Shown piece after piece: positions 8,175-17,300 of a DNA stretch of 47,387 nucleotides (position 1 is its first letter; every line of letters starts with the position of its first letter). The position numbers and the translations under genes were made by a program. Source of the DNA: Kribbella catacumbae DSM 19601 (GTDB lineage Bacteria; Actinomycetota; Actinomycetes; Propionibacteriales; Kribbellaceae). The stretch lies in assembly GCF_000372465.1 (NCBI RefSeq), contig NZ_AQUZ01000064.1:1-47387 (forward strand), given 5' to 3'. The notes beneath the pieces were generated by a model. That model saw only the letters and a list, made by a program, of their open reading frames with translations, was not told the DNA's origin and ran no database searches.

Positions 8175-11100
8175 TCACTTTGCCACCCAGGCCTTCTCGA
8201 TCGTCTGGCTGACGCTGTTGCCGAGCAGGTCCCGCGCGGTGACCCGGAGCGTGACCTCGCCCTTGGTGCTCGGGAGTTGGACCGTGCCGCGGTCGAGTCC
8301 ATGCGGTACGACGGTCAGCCGGCGCCAGGTCTTGCCTGCGTCGTACGAGACCTCGGCCGTCGTGCGGAACCAGCCGATGCCGGCGCGTACGCCGGGCTGG
8401 TAGCCGGCCTTCAGGTTGAGCGTGTTGCCTGTCCGCTGGTAGTCGACCTGGACCAAGGGCAGTACTGCACGCGACTTCGTTGGGCCGGAGAGGAAGTGCC
8501 AGGTGGTGTGGGATGCGGTCGAGGTCTTGGCCCAGCTGTCCTCGGCCCGGCGTACGTCGAGGCTGAGGTCGTACCAGGCTGTTTTCGCCGGGACCGGGAA
8601 CTGCGCGACCGACCAGTCTTTGCGACCTAGCTCCTTGCCGTTGCTGCTGAGCTTGAGGAGGGTGCTGTCGCCCCAGCTGTCCACCCAGCCGTAGACGCTG
8701 CGGTCGCCGTTCACGTACTGCGGAATCGCCACCCGCAAGGCGTTCTCGAAGCGAGCGGCCGGGAGCCCGTCGGCCTCGCTGCCTTCGGCGACCGGGATCG
8801 CCGGGCGGGCGATCGACGACCACCACTCGCGCGTGACCTTCTCGTTCGGCCGGTAGCTCCTTGCCAGGCTGTACTCGAAGCCGGACTCGTTCCACTCCCC
8901 CGCCGACGTCTTCTCGTCCCAGGTGATGCCCGGAACGTCACTGGCCAGGTAGTCGGTCCTGGTGACCGGTCCGGTGACCAGGCGCGTGGACGACAGTGCG
9001 GTGGCGAGGCCGGGGAGGTGGGCCATCCGCTGATCCCGGTGCAGGTGCCAGGCGTCGTTCCGCTGGTAGTTGGTGGTTACCGCGGCCGGCCGCAGCTTCG
9101 CGAAGTCGTAGGTGAGCGGACCGTTGACCACCTCGGGACCTACGGCCAGGTCGTAGCGATAGGTGCTGTCGAGCAGACCGTTCAGTTGTAGAACAACTTC
9201 GCGTTGTTTCAGCAGATCGATCAACTTGCGACCTTCCGGCTGACGCAGCAGATAGACCGGTACGCCGGCCTCGGCCGCGTCCCGCCAGATGCCGGGCTGC
9301 TCGTTGTACAGGAAGACCGCCTTGGCGCCCGCGTCCTTGGCCGCCTGGACCTGCCCGCTCGTCTGGTCGTAGTCGCGCCAGCGAATCAGCGCCACCTTGC
9401 CCTTCGCCCCGGCCAGCTCGGCCGGACTGCCGTCGCCCGCGTTGACGAGCGGAAGTTTCTCGTTGCCCACATAGACGGTCTCAAAGGCCCCGTCCTCGGG
9501 TGTCGGCAGCCGGAAGCCTCCTGAACCGGTGACATCGACGGTCAGCTTGGGCTGGGCGAGATCCCACCGCTGCACCACCTGGAAGGTGCCGTCGGCCACC
9601 TTGCCGAAGTTCTGCACATAGATGCCGTTGGCAACTTCTCCGCTGAAACCCCATCCGGAGACGGCATCGCGGCTGCCCACCTTGCGTCGCCAGGCGATGC
9701 CGACACTCTGCGCGTCGGCACGCTGGGGCGTCTTCACAGTGACTTTGTTGGCCTTGCGTGCATCGAAGACAAAGGTCCGGTCGGCCGTGATCCGGGCGTC
9801 CGGATCGCCGAGCAGGATCACCGAGTCGGTCCAACCGCTCTCGTCACCGCCCATTACAAAGGTCATCACGCTGTACCGGCCGGTCGGCACCTCAAGCGTG
9901 CGGCTGCCGGTCTCGTCGAAGATGATCGCGTTGACGTCGCCGGTGTCGAGGTTCCACAGCTGGACACCGCTCGCCCCGAATGGCGACGGCACAGCGGGCT
10001 TGCCGTCGCGTCCGAGCGCCTTCACAGTCACCTGGTTGAGCCGCCCACCGGCCGCGAAGCCAAGCCCGGTCGCGTACGCCGTACCACCGCTGCGGGCGAC
10101 GAGTCGGCCGGAGTACTTCGCCGGCTGGGTCTTCGCCAGGTCGATCGTCACGGTCGCCGACGCCGTCGCGCCCGGCGCGATCGCGAGCCGGGCCGGGCTG
10201 ACCTTGACCGCTGCATGGACGCCACCCGGGGAGGTCGCGTCGACCCCGAGCTCGAGAGTGACCGGCTGCTTCGAGTTGTTGCTATAGGCAATCTTCCGGG
10301 AGACCGGAGCCGGCGCTTTGCCGGTCCAGGACAGGTCGCCGAAGTAGAGGTTGGCGGAATCCGGCAGGATCTTCGGGTCGAGCGCCTTCGGGATGTCGAC
10401 CCGGCCGAGCCCTTGCTGCACAGGCGTCGCGGCCTTGCTCGGCACCGCGGTGGTAGCGAGGGCCGCCTTCAGTTGCTCGCCAGTCCACTCGGGATGCCGC
10501 TGGGCCAGGATCGCGGCAGCACCTGCCACGTGCGGAGTCGCCATCGACGTACCGCTCATCGTCGTGTAGTACTCGCTGAGCTCGTGGCCCTGTTCGGTGC
10601 CGGCTGCCCGGGCGGCGGCGATCTCCACACCAGGGCCGGTCACCTCGGGCTTCATCGCGCCATCGCCGAGCCGCGGGCCGCGACTGGAGAAGGAGGCGAG
10701 GTTGTCGTCGCTGTCCACCGCACCGACGGTGAGCGCGGCCGCGGCAGCGCCCGGCGTACCGACTGTTTCCTCGGCGCCGGAGTTGCCGGCCGCGACGACG
10801 AAGAGCGCGCCGCTGGTGGCGGACAGGCGGTCAACGGCTTCGCTCATCGGGTCGGTGCCGTCGGAGGGCAGGCCGCCGAGGCTCATGCTGACCACCTTGG
10901 CGCCTTGCTGGACGGCCCACTCCATCCCGGCGATCGCCTCGGAGTCGAGTCCGCTGCCGGAATCGTCGAGCACCTTGCCGATCAGTAGTTGCGCGCCTGG
11001 CGCGACACCTTTGCGCTTGCCGCCGGACGCCGTACCGAGGCCGGCGACGATCGAGGCGGTGTGGGTGCCGTGGCCGTGGCCATCCTGGACCTCCTGCTCG

Positions 11101-11909
11101 GGGATGAAGCTCTGCGAGCCGATGACCTGCTTGCTCAGGTCCGGGTGCTGAGCGTCGTACCCGGTGTCGAGGACGGCGACCTTGACGCCCTTACCGTCGT
11201 ACCCGGATTTCCAGGCGGTCTGGGCACCGATCTGTTTCGTCGATCGGTCGAGGGTGGCGTGGGTGCGGCCGTCCAGCCAGATCTTGCCGACGCTGCTGCG
11301 AAGATTGTTGCCCTTGACGCCGTTCCAGAAGTCCTTGGCTTGCTTCTTCTGCACGGTGACGGCGGTGGTGCCGACGCTTGCCAGGGTGAGCCGTTTGGTG
11401 GCGGCCGCGGGAGCCTCCGGCGCCTTCACGGAGGTGGGTGCTGTCAGCAACAGCGGGAGGTTCGGCGTGGTTCCGTCATCGTAGCCCTGGGCAACCAATG
11501 CGGTGAGGTTGAAGAGCCGCTTGTCCAGTCGCCCTTCGGTCAGCAGCGGGTACGCCGCGACCGGTACCAATGTGAGTTCGTTCTTGAAGTCGCCCAAGTA
11601 ATAGTTGCCGCCGTCCACCAGCCGCGCGGATCGCTGCCCGCCCTGCGTGATGGTCAGCTCGGCCACATCGCCGGTGACCAAGGTGATCCGGTGCGTGCTC
11701 GCGCCCGGAGTCGGCCGCCCGGCTGAGCTGGTGGTGCCGGATCCCGCACCGGCACCACCAGCCGAGGTGTCCGCCGGGAGGGGAACAGCGGACGGGAACG
11801 CCGCCTGCGCGGTCGGGACCACCGCGCCGGCCGGGGCGACGGTCGACGCCAGCAAGGCGCCCACCGTCACGGCGGAGGACAAGATGACAGCAAGGCGTGA
11901 CGAACTCAC
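8175..11909 (-). CDS. Large secreted subtilisin-like (S8) serine protease
   Basis: A 1244-residue S8 family peptidase. The GTG at 11909 is preceded by GGGAGG at 9 bases and opens a typical signal peptide (SSRLAVILSSAVTVGALLAS); the frame continues upstream but encodes nothing secretory. The catalytic triad is visible as VAVLDTGYDAQHP (D about 246), GHGHGTHTAS (H about 282) and SGTSMATPHVAGA (S about 452). Residues 1-200 look like a propeptide. A protease-associated-like insert lies near 815-900 (GKVALIRWRDYDQTSG, DAGAKAVFLYNEQPG), followed by beta-rich C-terminal domains. It probably degrades extracellular proteins. The gene stands alone and converges with the transglycosylase gene. Confidence 0.9.
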   Translation of the reverse strand: MSSSRLAVILSSAVTVGALLASTVAPAGAVVPTAQAAFPSAVPLPADTSAGGAGAGSGTTSSAGRPTPGASTHRITLVTGDVAELTITQGGQRSARLVDGGNYYLGDFKNELTLVPVAAYPLLTEGRLDKRLFNLTALVAQGYDDGTTPNLPLLLTAPTSVKAPEAPAAATKRLTLASVGTTAVTVQKKQAKDFWNGVKGNNLRSSVGKIWLDGRTHATLDRSTKQIGAQTAWKSGYDGKGVKVAVLDTGYDAQHPDLSKQVIGSQSFIPEQEVQDGHGHGTHTASIVAGLGTASGGKRKGVAPGAQLLIGKVLDDSGSGLDSEAIAGMEWAVQQGAKVVSMSLGGLPSDGTDPMSEAVDRLSATSGALFVVAAGNSGAEETVGTPGAAAAALTVGAVDSDDNLASFSSRGPRLGDGAMKPEVTGPGVEIAAARAAGTEQGHELSEYYTTMSGTSMATPHVAGAAAILAQRHPEWTGEQLKAALATTAVPSKAATPVQQGLGRVDIPKALDPKILPDSANLYFGDLSWTGKAPAPVSRKIAYSNNSKQPVTLELGVDATSPGGVHAAVKVSPARLAIAPGATASATVTIDLAKTQPAKYSGRLVARSGGTAYATGLGFAAGGRLNQVTVKALGRDGKPAVPSPFGASGVQLWNLDTGDVNAIIFDETGSRTLEVPTGRYSVMTFVMGGDESGWTDSVILLGDPDARITADRTFVFDARKANKVTVKTPQRADAQSVGIAWRRKVGSRDAVSGWGFSGEVANGIYVQNFGKVADGTFQVVQRWDLAQPKLTVDVTGSGGFRLPTPEDGAFETVYVGNEKLPLVNAGDGSPAELAGAKGKVALIRWRDYDQTSGQVQAAKDAGAKAVFLYNEQPGIWRDAAEAGVPVYLLRQPEGRKLIDLLKQREVVLQLNGLLDSTYRYDLAVGPEVVNGPLTYDFAKLRPAAVTTNYQRNDAWHLHRDQRMAHLPGLATALSSTRLVTGPVTRTDYLASDVPGITWDEKTSAGEWNESGFEYSLARSYRPNEKVTREWWSSIARPAIPVAEGSEADGLPAARFENALRVAIPQYVNGDRSVYGWVDSWGDSTLLKLSSNGKELGRKDWSVAQFPVPAKTAWYDLSLDVRRAEDSWAKTSTASHTTWHFLSGPTKSRAVLPLVQVDYQRTGNTLNLKAGYQPGVRAGIGWFRTTAEVSYDAGKTWRRLTVVPHGLDRGTVQLPSTKGEVTLRVTARDLLGNSVSQTIEKAWVAK

Positions 11910-12052
11910 AGCGAGGCACCTCCCGATGCCCCGACCCTCGCGGGGCCATCCCCGCGAGCCTTCCAGTTGCCTCCAGCCACGGTCTATCGATCGCGCTGGC
12001 CTACACCCGCCATGACCGATACCGGCCAGACTGAGCCCACTGCGCCAGCGTG

Positions 12053-12163
12053 CCGAGCCCACCTCTGGTGGGCTCGGACACCAAGTGGAGACCTTGAACA
12101 AGGTAGACCTTGTTCAAGCCCGCCGTTTCCTGTTCGAGCCCTCCACTGGTGGGCTCGGACAGG
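12053..12163. promoter_or_regulatory. Three adjacent stem-loops between LLM gene and protease gene
   Basis: Three strong hairpins lie within 111 bases. First, CCGAGCCCACC (12053-12063) pairs with GGTGGGCTCGG (12067-12077) around a 3-base loop. Second, CTTGAACAAGG (12093-12103) pairs with CCTTGTTCAAG (12108-12118) around TAGA. Third, CCTGTTCGAGCCC (12129-12141) pairs with GGGCTCGGACAGG (12151-12163) with one G-T pair. GGTGGGCTCGGACA recurs in the first and third. No T-run follows. They could terminate the oxidoreductase transcript, act as an attenuator for the protease, or be protein-binding sites; the middle one looks like an operator. Confidence 0.75.
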
Positions 12164-12185
12164 TCAGGACCCGGCCAGGTCTGGC

Positions 12186-13148
12186 TCAGGCGAAGCGCTT
12201 GGCGATCTGTTCCATCCGGGTGACCAGGTCGAGGTCGTAGGCGACGCCGGGCACGTAGAAGATCACGTAGTCGGCGCCGGCCTCAAGCACGGCCTCGACC
12301 TTGTCCGCGATCTCGTCCTCGGTGCCGATCAGGTTGTCCCGGTCGAACTTCTCCCGGTTCATCGGGCCGAGCGCCTTCTCCGTCGCCCTGGCCGGGTCGT
12401 CACCCTTGTCGATCGGGAACGCGTTGATCCCGGTCGACTTGATGATCTCGTCGTAGTCGCGGCCGATCGCCTCGCAGTGGCCCTTGAGGATGGCCGCCTT
12501 CTCCCTGATCACCTCGGGGTTGCCGCCACCGATGTTGGCCGCGTTGGCGTACTTGGCGACCAGTTTCAGCGTGACGTTCGGGCCGCCGCCACCGATCCAC
12601 AGGCTCGGGTGCGGCTTGCGCACACCCTTCGGCTCGTTGATCGGCCTGTCGATCGAGTAGTACTTGCCGTTGAAGACCGGCTCGTCCTCGGTCCACATCT
12701 TGTAGATGATCTCGGTGGCCTCGCGGAACGCGCCCATCCGGTCCTTGAGCTCCGGCCACTCGTAGCCGTAAGCCTTCCACTCGTGCTCGTACCAGCCCGC
12801 GCCCAGCCCGGCGTACAGGCGGCCGTGGCTGGCGACGTCGACGGACGAGGCGATCTTGGCGTACAGCGCCGGGTTGCGGTAGCCGTTGCAGCCGACCATC
12901 TGGCCGATGTTCACCCGCTTGGTGTCGCGGGCCAGCGCGGCGGTGGCGGTCCAGCACTCGAAGGTGCTCTCGGTGCTCGGCTCAGGCACCGTGTGGAAGT
13001 GGTCGAACAGCCAGATCGAGTCCCACGACCCCTCGTCGGCCCGCTGCGCGACGGCGGTCATCGCCTCCCACTGCTCGATGGGGTCACTGAACCCCGCGAG
13101 ATCCATCTTCCACCCCTGCGGAACGAACAACCCAAACCTTGTAGTCAT
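12186..13148 (-). CDS. Luciferase-like (LLM) F420- or FMN-dependent oxidoreductase
   Basis: A 320-residue TIM-barrel protein of the bacterial luciferase/LLM superfamily. RFGLFVPQGWKMDL at the N-terminus, WLFDHFHTVPEP, GQMVGCNGYRNPALYAKI and GRLYAGLGAGWYEHEW are typical of the actinobacterial F420-dependent subgroup. The ATG at 13148 (MTTRFG) is preferred over one three codons earlier. F420 rather than FMN as cofactor is inferred from subgroup resemblance. Substrate unknown. It is separate in sequence and position from the luciferase-like domain inside the megasynthase. Confidence 0.8.
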   Translation of the reverse strand: MTTRFGLFVPQGWKMDLAGFSDPIEQWEAMTAVAQRADEGSWDSIWLFDHFHTVPEPSTESTFECWTATAALARDTKRVNIGQMVGCNGYRNPALYAKIASSVDVASHGRLYAGLGAGWYEHEWKAYGYEWPELKDRMGAFREATEIIYKMWTEDEPVFNGKYYSIDRPINEPKGVRKPHPSLWIGGGGPNVTLKLVAKYANAANIGGGNPEVIREKAAILKGHCEAIGRDYDEIIKSTGINAFPIDKGDDPARATEKALGPMNREKFDRDNLIGTEDEIADKVEAVLEAGADYVIFYVPGVAYDLDLVTRMEQIAKRFA

Positions 13149-13278
13149 ACGCCCCATCCAACCGGCCAGCCCGTGACCTGGTCCAGCAATCTGTCTACTG
13201 AATCCGTTCTCAATTCCCCAACTTCAGCTTCTGAATGAGCGTCATACCCCCTCGAATGCCGCCCATCGAAGGACCCCG

Positions 13279-13874
13279 ATGACCAAGTTCGACCAGCTCT
13301 TCGAATCCGCCAGCCCGCTCATCTCCAGCCGGAACCATCAGCGCGACACACCTCCGACCGAAGGCGGCCGCTGGCCGGTCAGCGTCGTACTCCGCCCGCC
13401 CGCGGACAGCTTGCTCAGCCACCGCCTCGACGACGTCACGCAAGAAGCCGCCGCGCTCGCCGGGCCCGGCCACTGGCAGACCGGCCAAACCGGTTCCGCC
13501 CATCTCACCGTCCGCGCACTGGAGACCTACCGTCACTTGGTCGACCCGGCCGAGCCGACCATTCAGCGCTACCGGTCGGCCATGGAGCGTGCTGCCGCCG
13601 CGGCTGGTCCGGCGCGCATCAAGGTCACCGGGCTGACCCTCACGGCCGGGAGCGTGATGGCCAGCGCTCCGCGGACATCCCCTCACCCGAGTCGCTGATC
13701 ACCTGGGTGAAGGCACACCGTTCGGTTTCCCTCGGTGAGGTGACCATCGAGACAGCTGAGCTGGTCCGCTTTCACCACACCCCCACCGCACGGCCGTACA
13801 TGCGCCCCGAAGTGTTCGCCTCAGCAACCCTCGCGGCGGCGTCCAGAGACGTGGTGCCCCCGGTACGCCGATAG
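13279..13874 (+). pseudogene. Decayed 2'-5' RNA ligase-like (2H phosphoesterase) gene
   Basis: The first 130 or so codons (from ATG 13279) read MTKFDQLFESASPLI ... GGRWPVSVVLRPP ... SAHLTVRALETYR ... RIKVTGLTLTAGSVMA, which resembles the N-terminal part of LigT/2H-phosphoesterase proteins with one HxT motif (HLTV). The frame then shifts and stops at 13698. In the frame beginning around 13671 the sequence resumes as DIPSPESLITWVKAHR ... GEVTIETAELVRFHH ... MRPEVFASATLAA and stops at TAG 13872-13874. That is a plausible C-terminal part of the same family, but some 40-60 residues that should carry the second motif seem missing. I read it as one gene broken by an internal deletion with a frameshift. 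The family call is by recall of motifs only. Confidence 0.6.
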
Positions 13875-14377
13875 CCACGCACCGGCGTACCGGCGCCGCA
13901 CACGGCAGGTTGGCGTCCAGCAGAGGGGTGCCGTACGAGAGGTGGCTAGCTCTGACCTTCACCATGCCTACGGTTCCGCGCCAACCCGCTTGTGATCATT
14001 CGCCCCCTTTTCACCCGCGCTCCGAGCCATGGCGGGTGGGATCGGCTGCCTGGAAGGCAAAGGGCTCGTCTGACCCGCCCCTGCTGGTTGGCGAGAGGCG
14101 GGCGTGCTGACGCTGGCCACCATCACCACTTGGGGAGGATTTTCGCTGGACCCGGGGCGGATTCTGTGCCGGTTCGGGGACATCTTCCTCCCCGCCCGGC
14201 GAGGGGTGATCGACTAGTGGGTATGGGCAGGCGTCGGTGGGCGGGTTGGGTGCCTGGCCGGTGCACAAGGTGGCCGGGGGTGGTCAAAAGGGGGCGAATG
14301 ATCAGGTGCTGTTGGCCTGGCGAGGACCCGGGATGGCGGGCAGTGGCTATCGGCGCACCGGCGGCGGCTCGGGGTGG
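13875..14377. other. 503-bp intergenic stretch holding an inverted-repeat element
   Basis: No coding region was found between the pseudogene and the end of the megasynthase gene, which converge. Most of the space (13993-14304) is an element with 19-bp inverted ends, listed separately. The sequence from 13875 to 13992 shows nothing recognisable; 14305-14377 is the immediate 3' flank of the megasynthase gene and has no clear terminator. Confidence 0.6.
13993..14304. repeat. 312-bp element with 19-bp perfect terminal inverted repeats
   Basis: The left end TGATCATTCGCCCCCTTTT (13993-14011) is the exact reverse complement of the right end AAAAGGGGGCGAATGATCA (14286-14304). The left end continues into CACCCGC (14012-14018), which pairs with GCGGGTG (14032-14038). 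The interior has no credible gene. The same end sequence, extended to 34 bp, makes up the palindrome at 40295-40395. The layout resembles a MITE or a REP/BIME-type repeat; no obvious target-site duplication was seen beside it. Confidence 0.85.
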
Positions 14378-17300
14378 TTAGTACGGGTCGTTGGGCAGGG
14401 TTGTGGTGAGGCTGGTTGCCCAGTTGGCGATGGTGGTGGGGGTGAAGAGGTCGGTGGAGTATTCGATGTCGAGGGTGAAGGATTCGTCGGTGAGGCTGAA
14501 GACGACGTAGAGCTCGGTTCGGGCCTGGCCGGGGACGGGGACACCGCGAGCTGGGAACTCGCCGGTTGGCAGCGTCAAGGTCGGCGGTGAGTTGGTGATG
14601 ACGGTGAAGAGCACTGCCGGATAGGGCTGGCCGATCTGGTCCGGCAGCGCGGTGCGGACCACCTCCGCCAAGGGCAGAGCCTCGTGGTCCAGCGCGGAGT
14701 ACAGGGCTCTCGCTGTCTCGGCGAGCAGGTCCGCGGTGTCGAGCTGGACGCGGACGAGGACCGCTTCGCCGAGGTAGCCGATCACGCCATCGTGGTCCGG
14801 GTGGCTCCGTCGCGCGCTGGACACCGGCAGTACCACCTCGTCCTGGCCGCAGAGCTCCCCCAGCCAGCGGGCAAAGCCTGCGGCGATCACCACGTACGGC
14901 GTAGTGCCGGCGGCGGCCGCGACCGTTTTGAGTCGCGTGGCTGCTTCGAGTGGCAGGTCGACGTGATGGCTGGATCCGCGGCCGGACAGGACTTCCGGGC
15001 GCGAGTGGTCGAGGGGCAGCTCCGGCCGAAGCGACGCCCCGGCCAGCTCAGCACGCCAGAAGGCCTCCAGTCCGGACCTGGTCTCGCCGGTGAGGTTGGC
15101 CTGCTCCCAGCGGGCATAGTCAGTGAACTGGACTGGCTGAGCGAGTTCGTCGCCGCGATACACAGCGGACAGCTCCTCCCAGAACAGTCGGGCCGACCAG
15201 CCGTCGTAGATCAGGTGATGGACGACCATGACCAGCACCCAGCGCTCACCCGGCACGCGGCCGAGGCGGATCCGCCAGAGCGGTGCCTGCGCAGGGTCCA
15301 GCGCCGGGAAGGCGGCTTCGACACACCACTCGTGGATCCGCGACTCGTCATCGGGCAGATCCTCCACCGTCAACGCGATCGGGACAGCGGCCTGCACTTC
15401 CTGGCGATCATCGAAAACCCTTGTACGCAAGGCCGAATGACGATCAGCCATCACCTGCAGGGCCGCCCGCAGAGCATCCGGTTCTAGCTCTCCGGTCACG
15501 TCCACCCGAGTGATGCCGTTGTAGATCGCCGCGTCCTCGCGGGCTTGATGGCGACCAAGTGCACGACGTTGCGCGTACGTCGCCGGCGCGGTGTCCACGA
15601 TCCCGGCCGTCTTCTCCGCGAGGGCGCGGATGGTCGGAGTACGGAAGAAGTCCGTCAGCGTGAGCTCCACCCCGGTCAGCTCGCGGATCTTGTTGAGCAG
15701 CCGCACCGCGAGCAGGGAGTGGCCGCCGAGTGCGAAGAACGAGTCGTCGATTCCGGCCTCGGTCAGCCCCAGGACCTCACACCACACCGCCTGCAAGGCC
15801 CGCTGCCGCTCGGTCGTCGGAGCGGCGTCGCCGCGCGGAGCCTCCGGTACCGGCAGCGCAGTACGATCCAGCTTGCCGGTACTTGTCAAAGGCAACCGAT
15901 CCAGCCGGACCCAGCGGCGCGGCACCAGGTACTGCGGCAGTCGCGTCCCCAGCTTGTCGGCCAACTCGGCGAAGTCCACGGCGCCGACCAGGTAACCGAC
16001 GAGCTCGCCGTCGATCACCACCACCGCGGCGTCGGTCACGTCCGGATGATCGAGCACTGCGGCACGGATCTCTCCTGGTTCGATCCGGACGCCGCGGATC
16101 TTCGCCTGCTCGTCACGCCGGCCGTGGAACTCGAGCGCACCGTCGGCCCGCCAGCGGCCGAGATCGCCCGTGGCGTACCAGCCCGGCGCGAAGAACGCCG
16201 CCGCCGTCTCCTCCGCTCGGTTCAGGTAGCCATCGGTCACACACTGGCCTTCGGCGCAGATCTCGCCGACGGCGCCGACCGGGACCGGGCGGCGGTCCGG
16301 GTCGAGCAAACGGAGCCGTACGCCGGGGAACGGCCGGCCGATGGGCGGCGCCGTCTCCCTCGGCCTGACCAGGTGCTCGGTGACCCCGATGGAGGCTTCG
16401 GTCGGCCCATAACCGTTGTAGAGAACGCAGTCCGGATGAGCGGCGAAGAACTCGTGGTCCACAGCGGTCGGTGTCGTCGTCTCGCCCGCGGTGTAGATCT
16501 CCCGCAACGTCGGCAAGGACGGCCTGGTCGCCAGCAGTTGATGAACCGCGCTGAACGGCATGACGATCCGCTGCACCTCGTAGCTACGAATCGTGTCGGC
16601 CAGCAGAGCCAGGTCGTAGCGAGTCGCTTCGTCAATCAGTACGAGGGTCTGACCCGCGGCGAGCGTCGTGAAGATCTCGTGCACGCTGCTGTCGAACATC
16701 GGCGACGCCCAGTGCAGCGCGATCGTCGCCGGGTGGGCGGCGACGTATTGGAGTACGTGGTTGACGGTGCCGCGGTGCGGGACGAGCACGCCTTTCGGTG
16801 TACCGGTCGAGCCGGAGGTGTAGATGCTGTAGGCAAGGTCGTCCGGCGAGACCTTCACTCCTGGTCGGCGCGCCGGCCCGGCGCCGAGTCGATCGATCCG
16901 CAGCTCTGGCCCATTCAGCTCGGGCATGCTCTCGTCGTTGATCACCAGTACTGCGCCCGAGTCGGCCAGGAGGGCCTGCAATCGGTCTACTGGTACGGCC
17001 GGATCCAGCGGCAGATAGCCGGCACCGGACTTGAGCACGCCAAGCAGCGCTGCGATCTGCTGCGGACCGCGGGGAAGACAGATCGCGACGAGGTCACCTC
17101 TGCCCGTACCACGGTCGAGCAACTCGGCGGCGATCCGGTTGGCCTGCTGGTCGAGCTCGGCGTACGTCAGGTCGCCAGCCTTGCCGGTGAGCGCGAGTGC
17201 GTCTGGGCTCAGGTCGACCTGCTGCTCGAACAGTTCGTGCAGGCAGAGTGGCGAGCCTTCGGTCGACTCACCTTCCAGCTCGGACAGCAGCCTGGTGTCC

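Noticed and set aside
13210..13686. A minus-strand gene opposite the pseudogene
   Set aside because: The plus-strand reading shows recognisable family-like motifs; the minus product has none.
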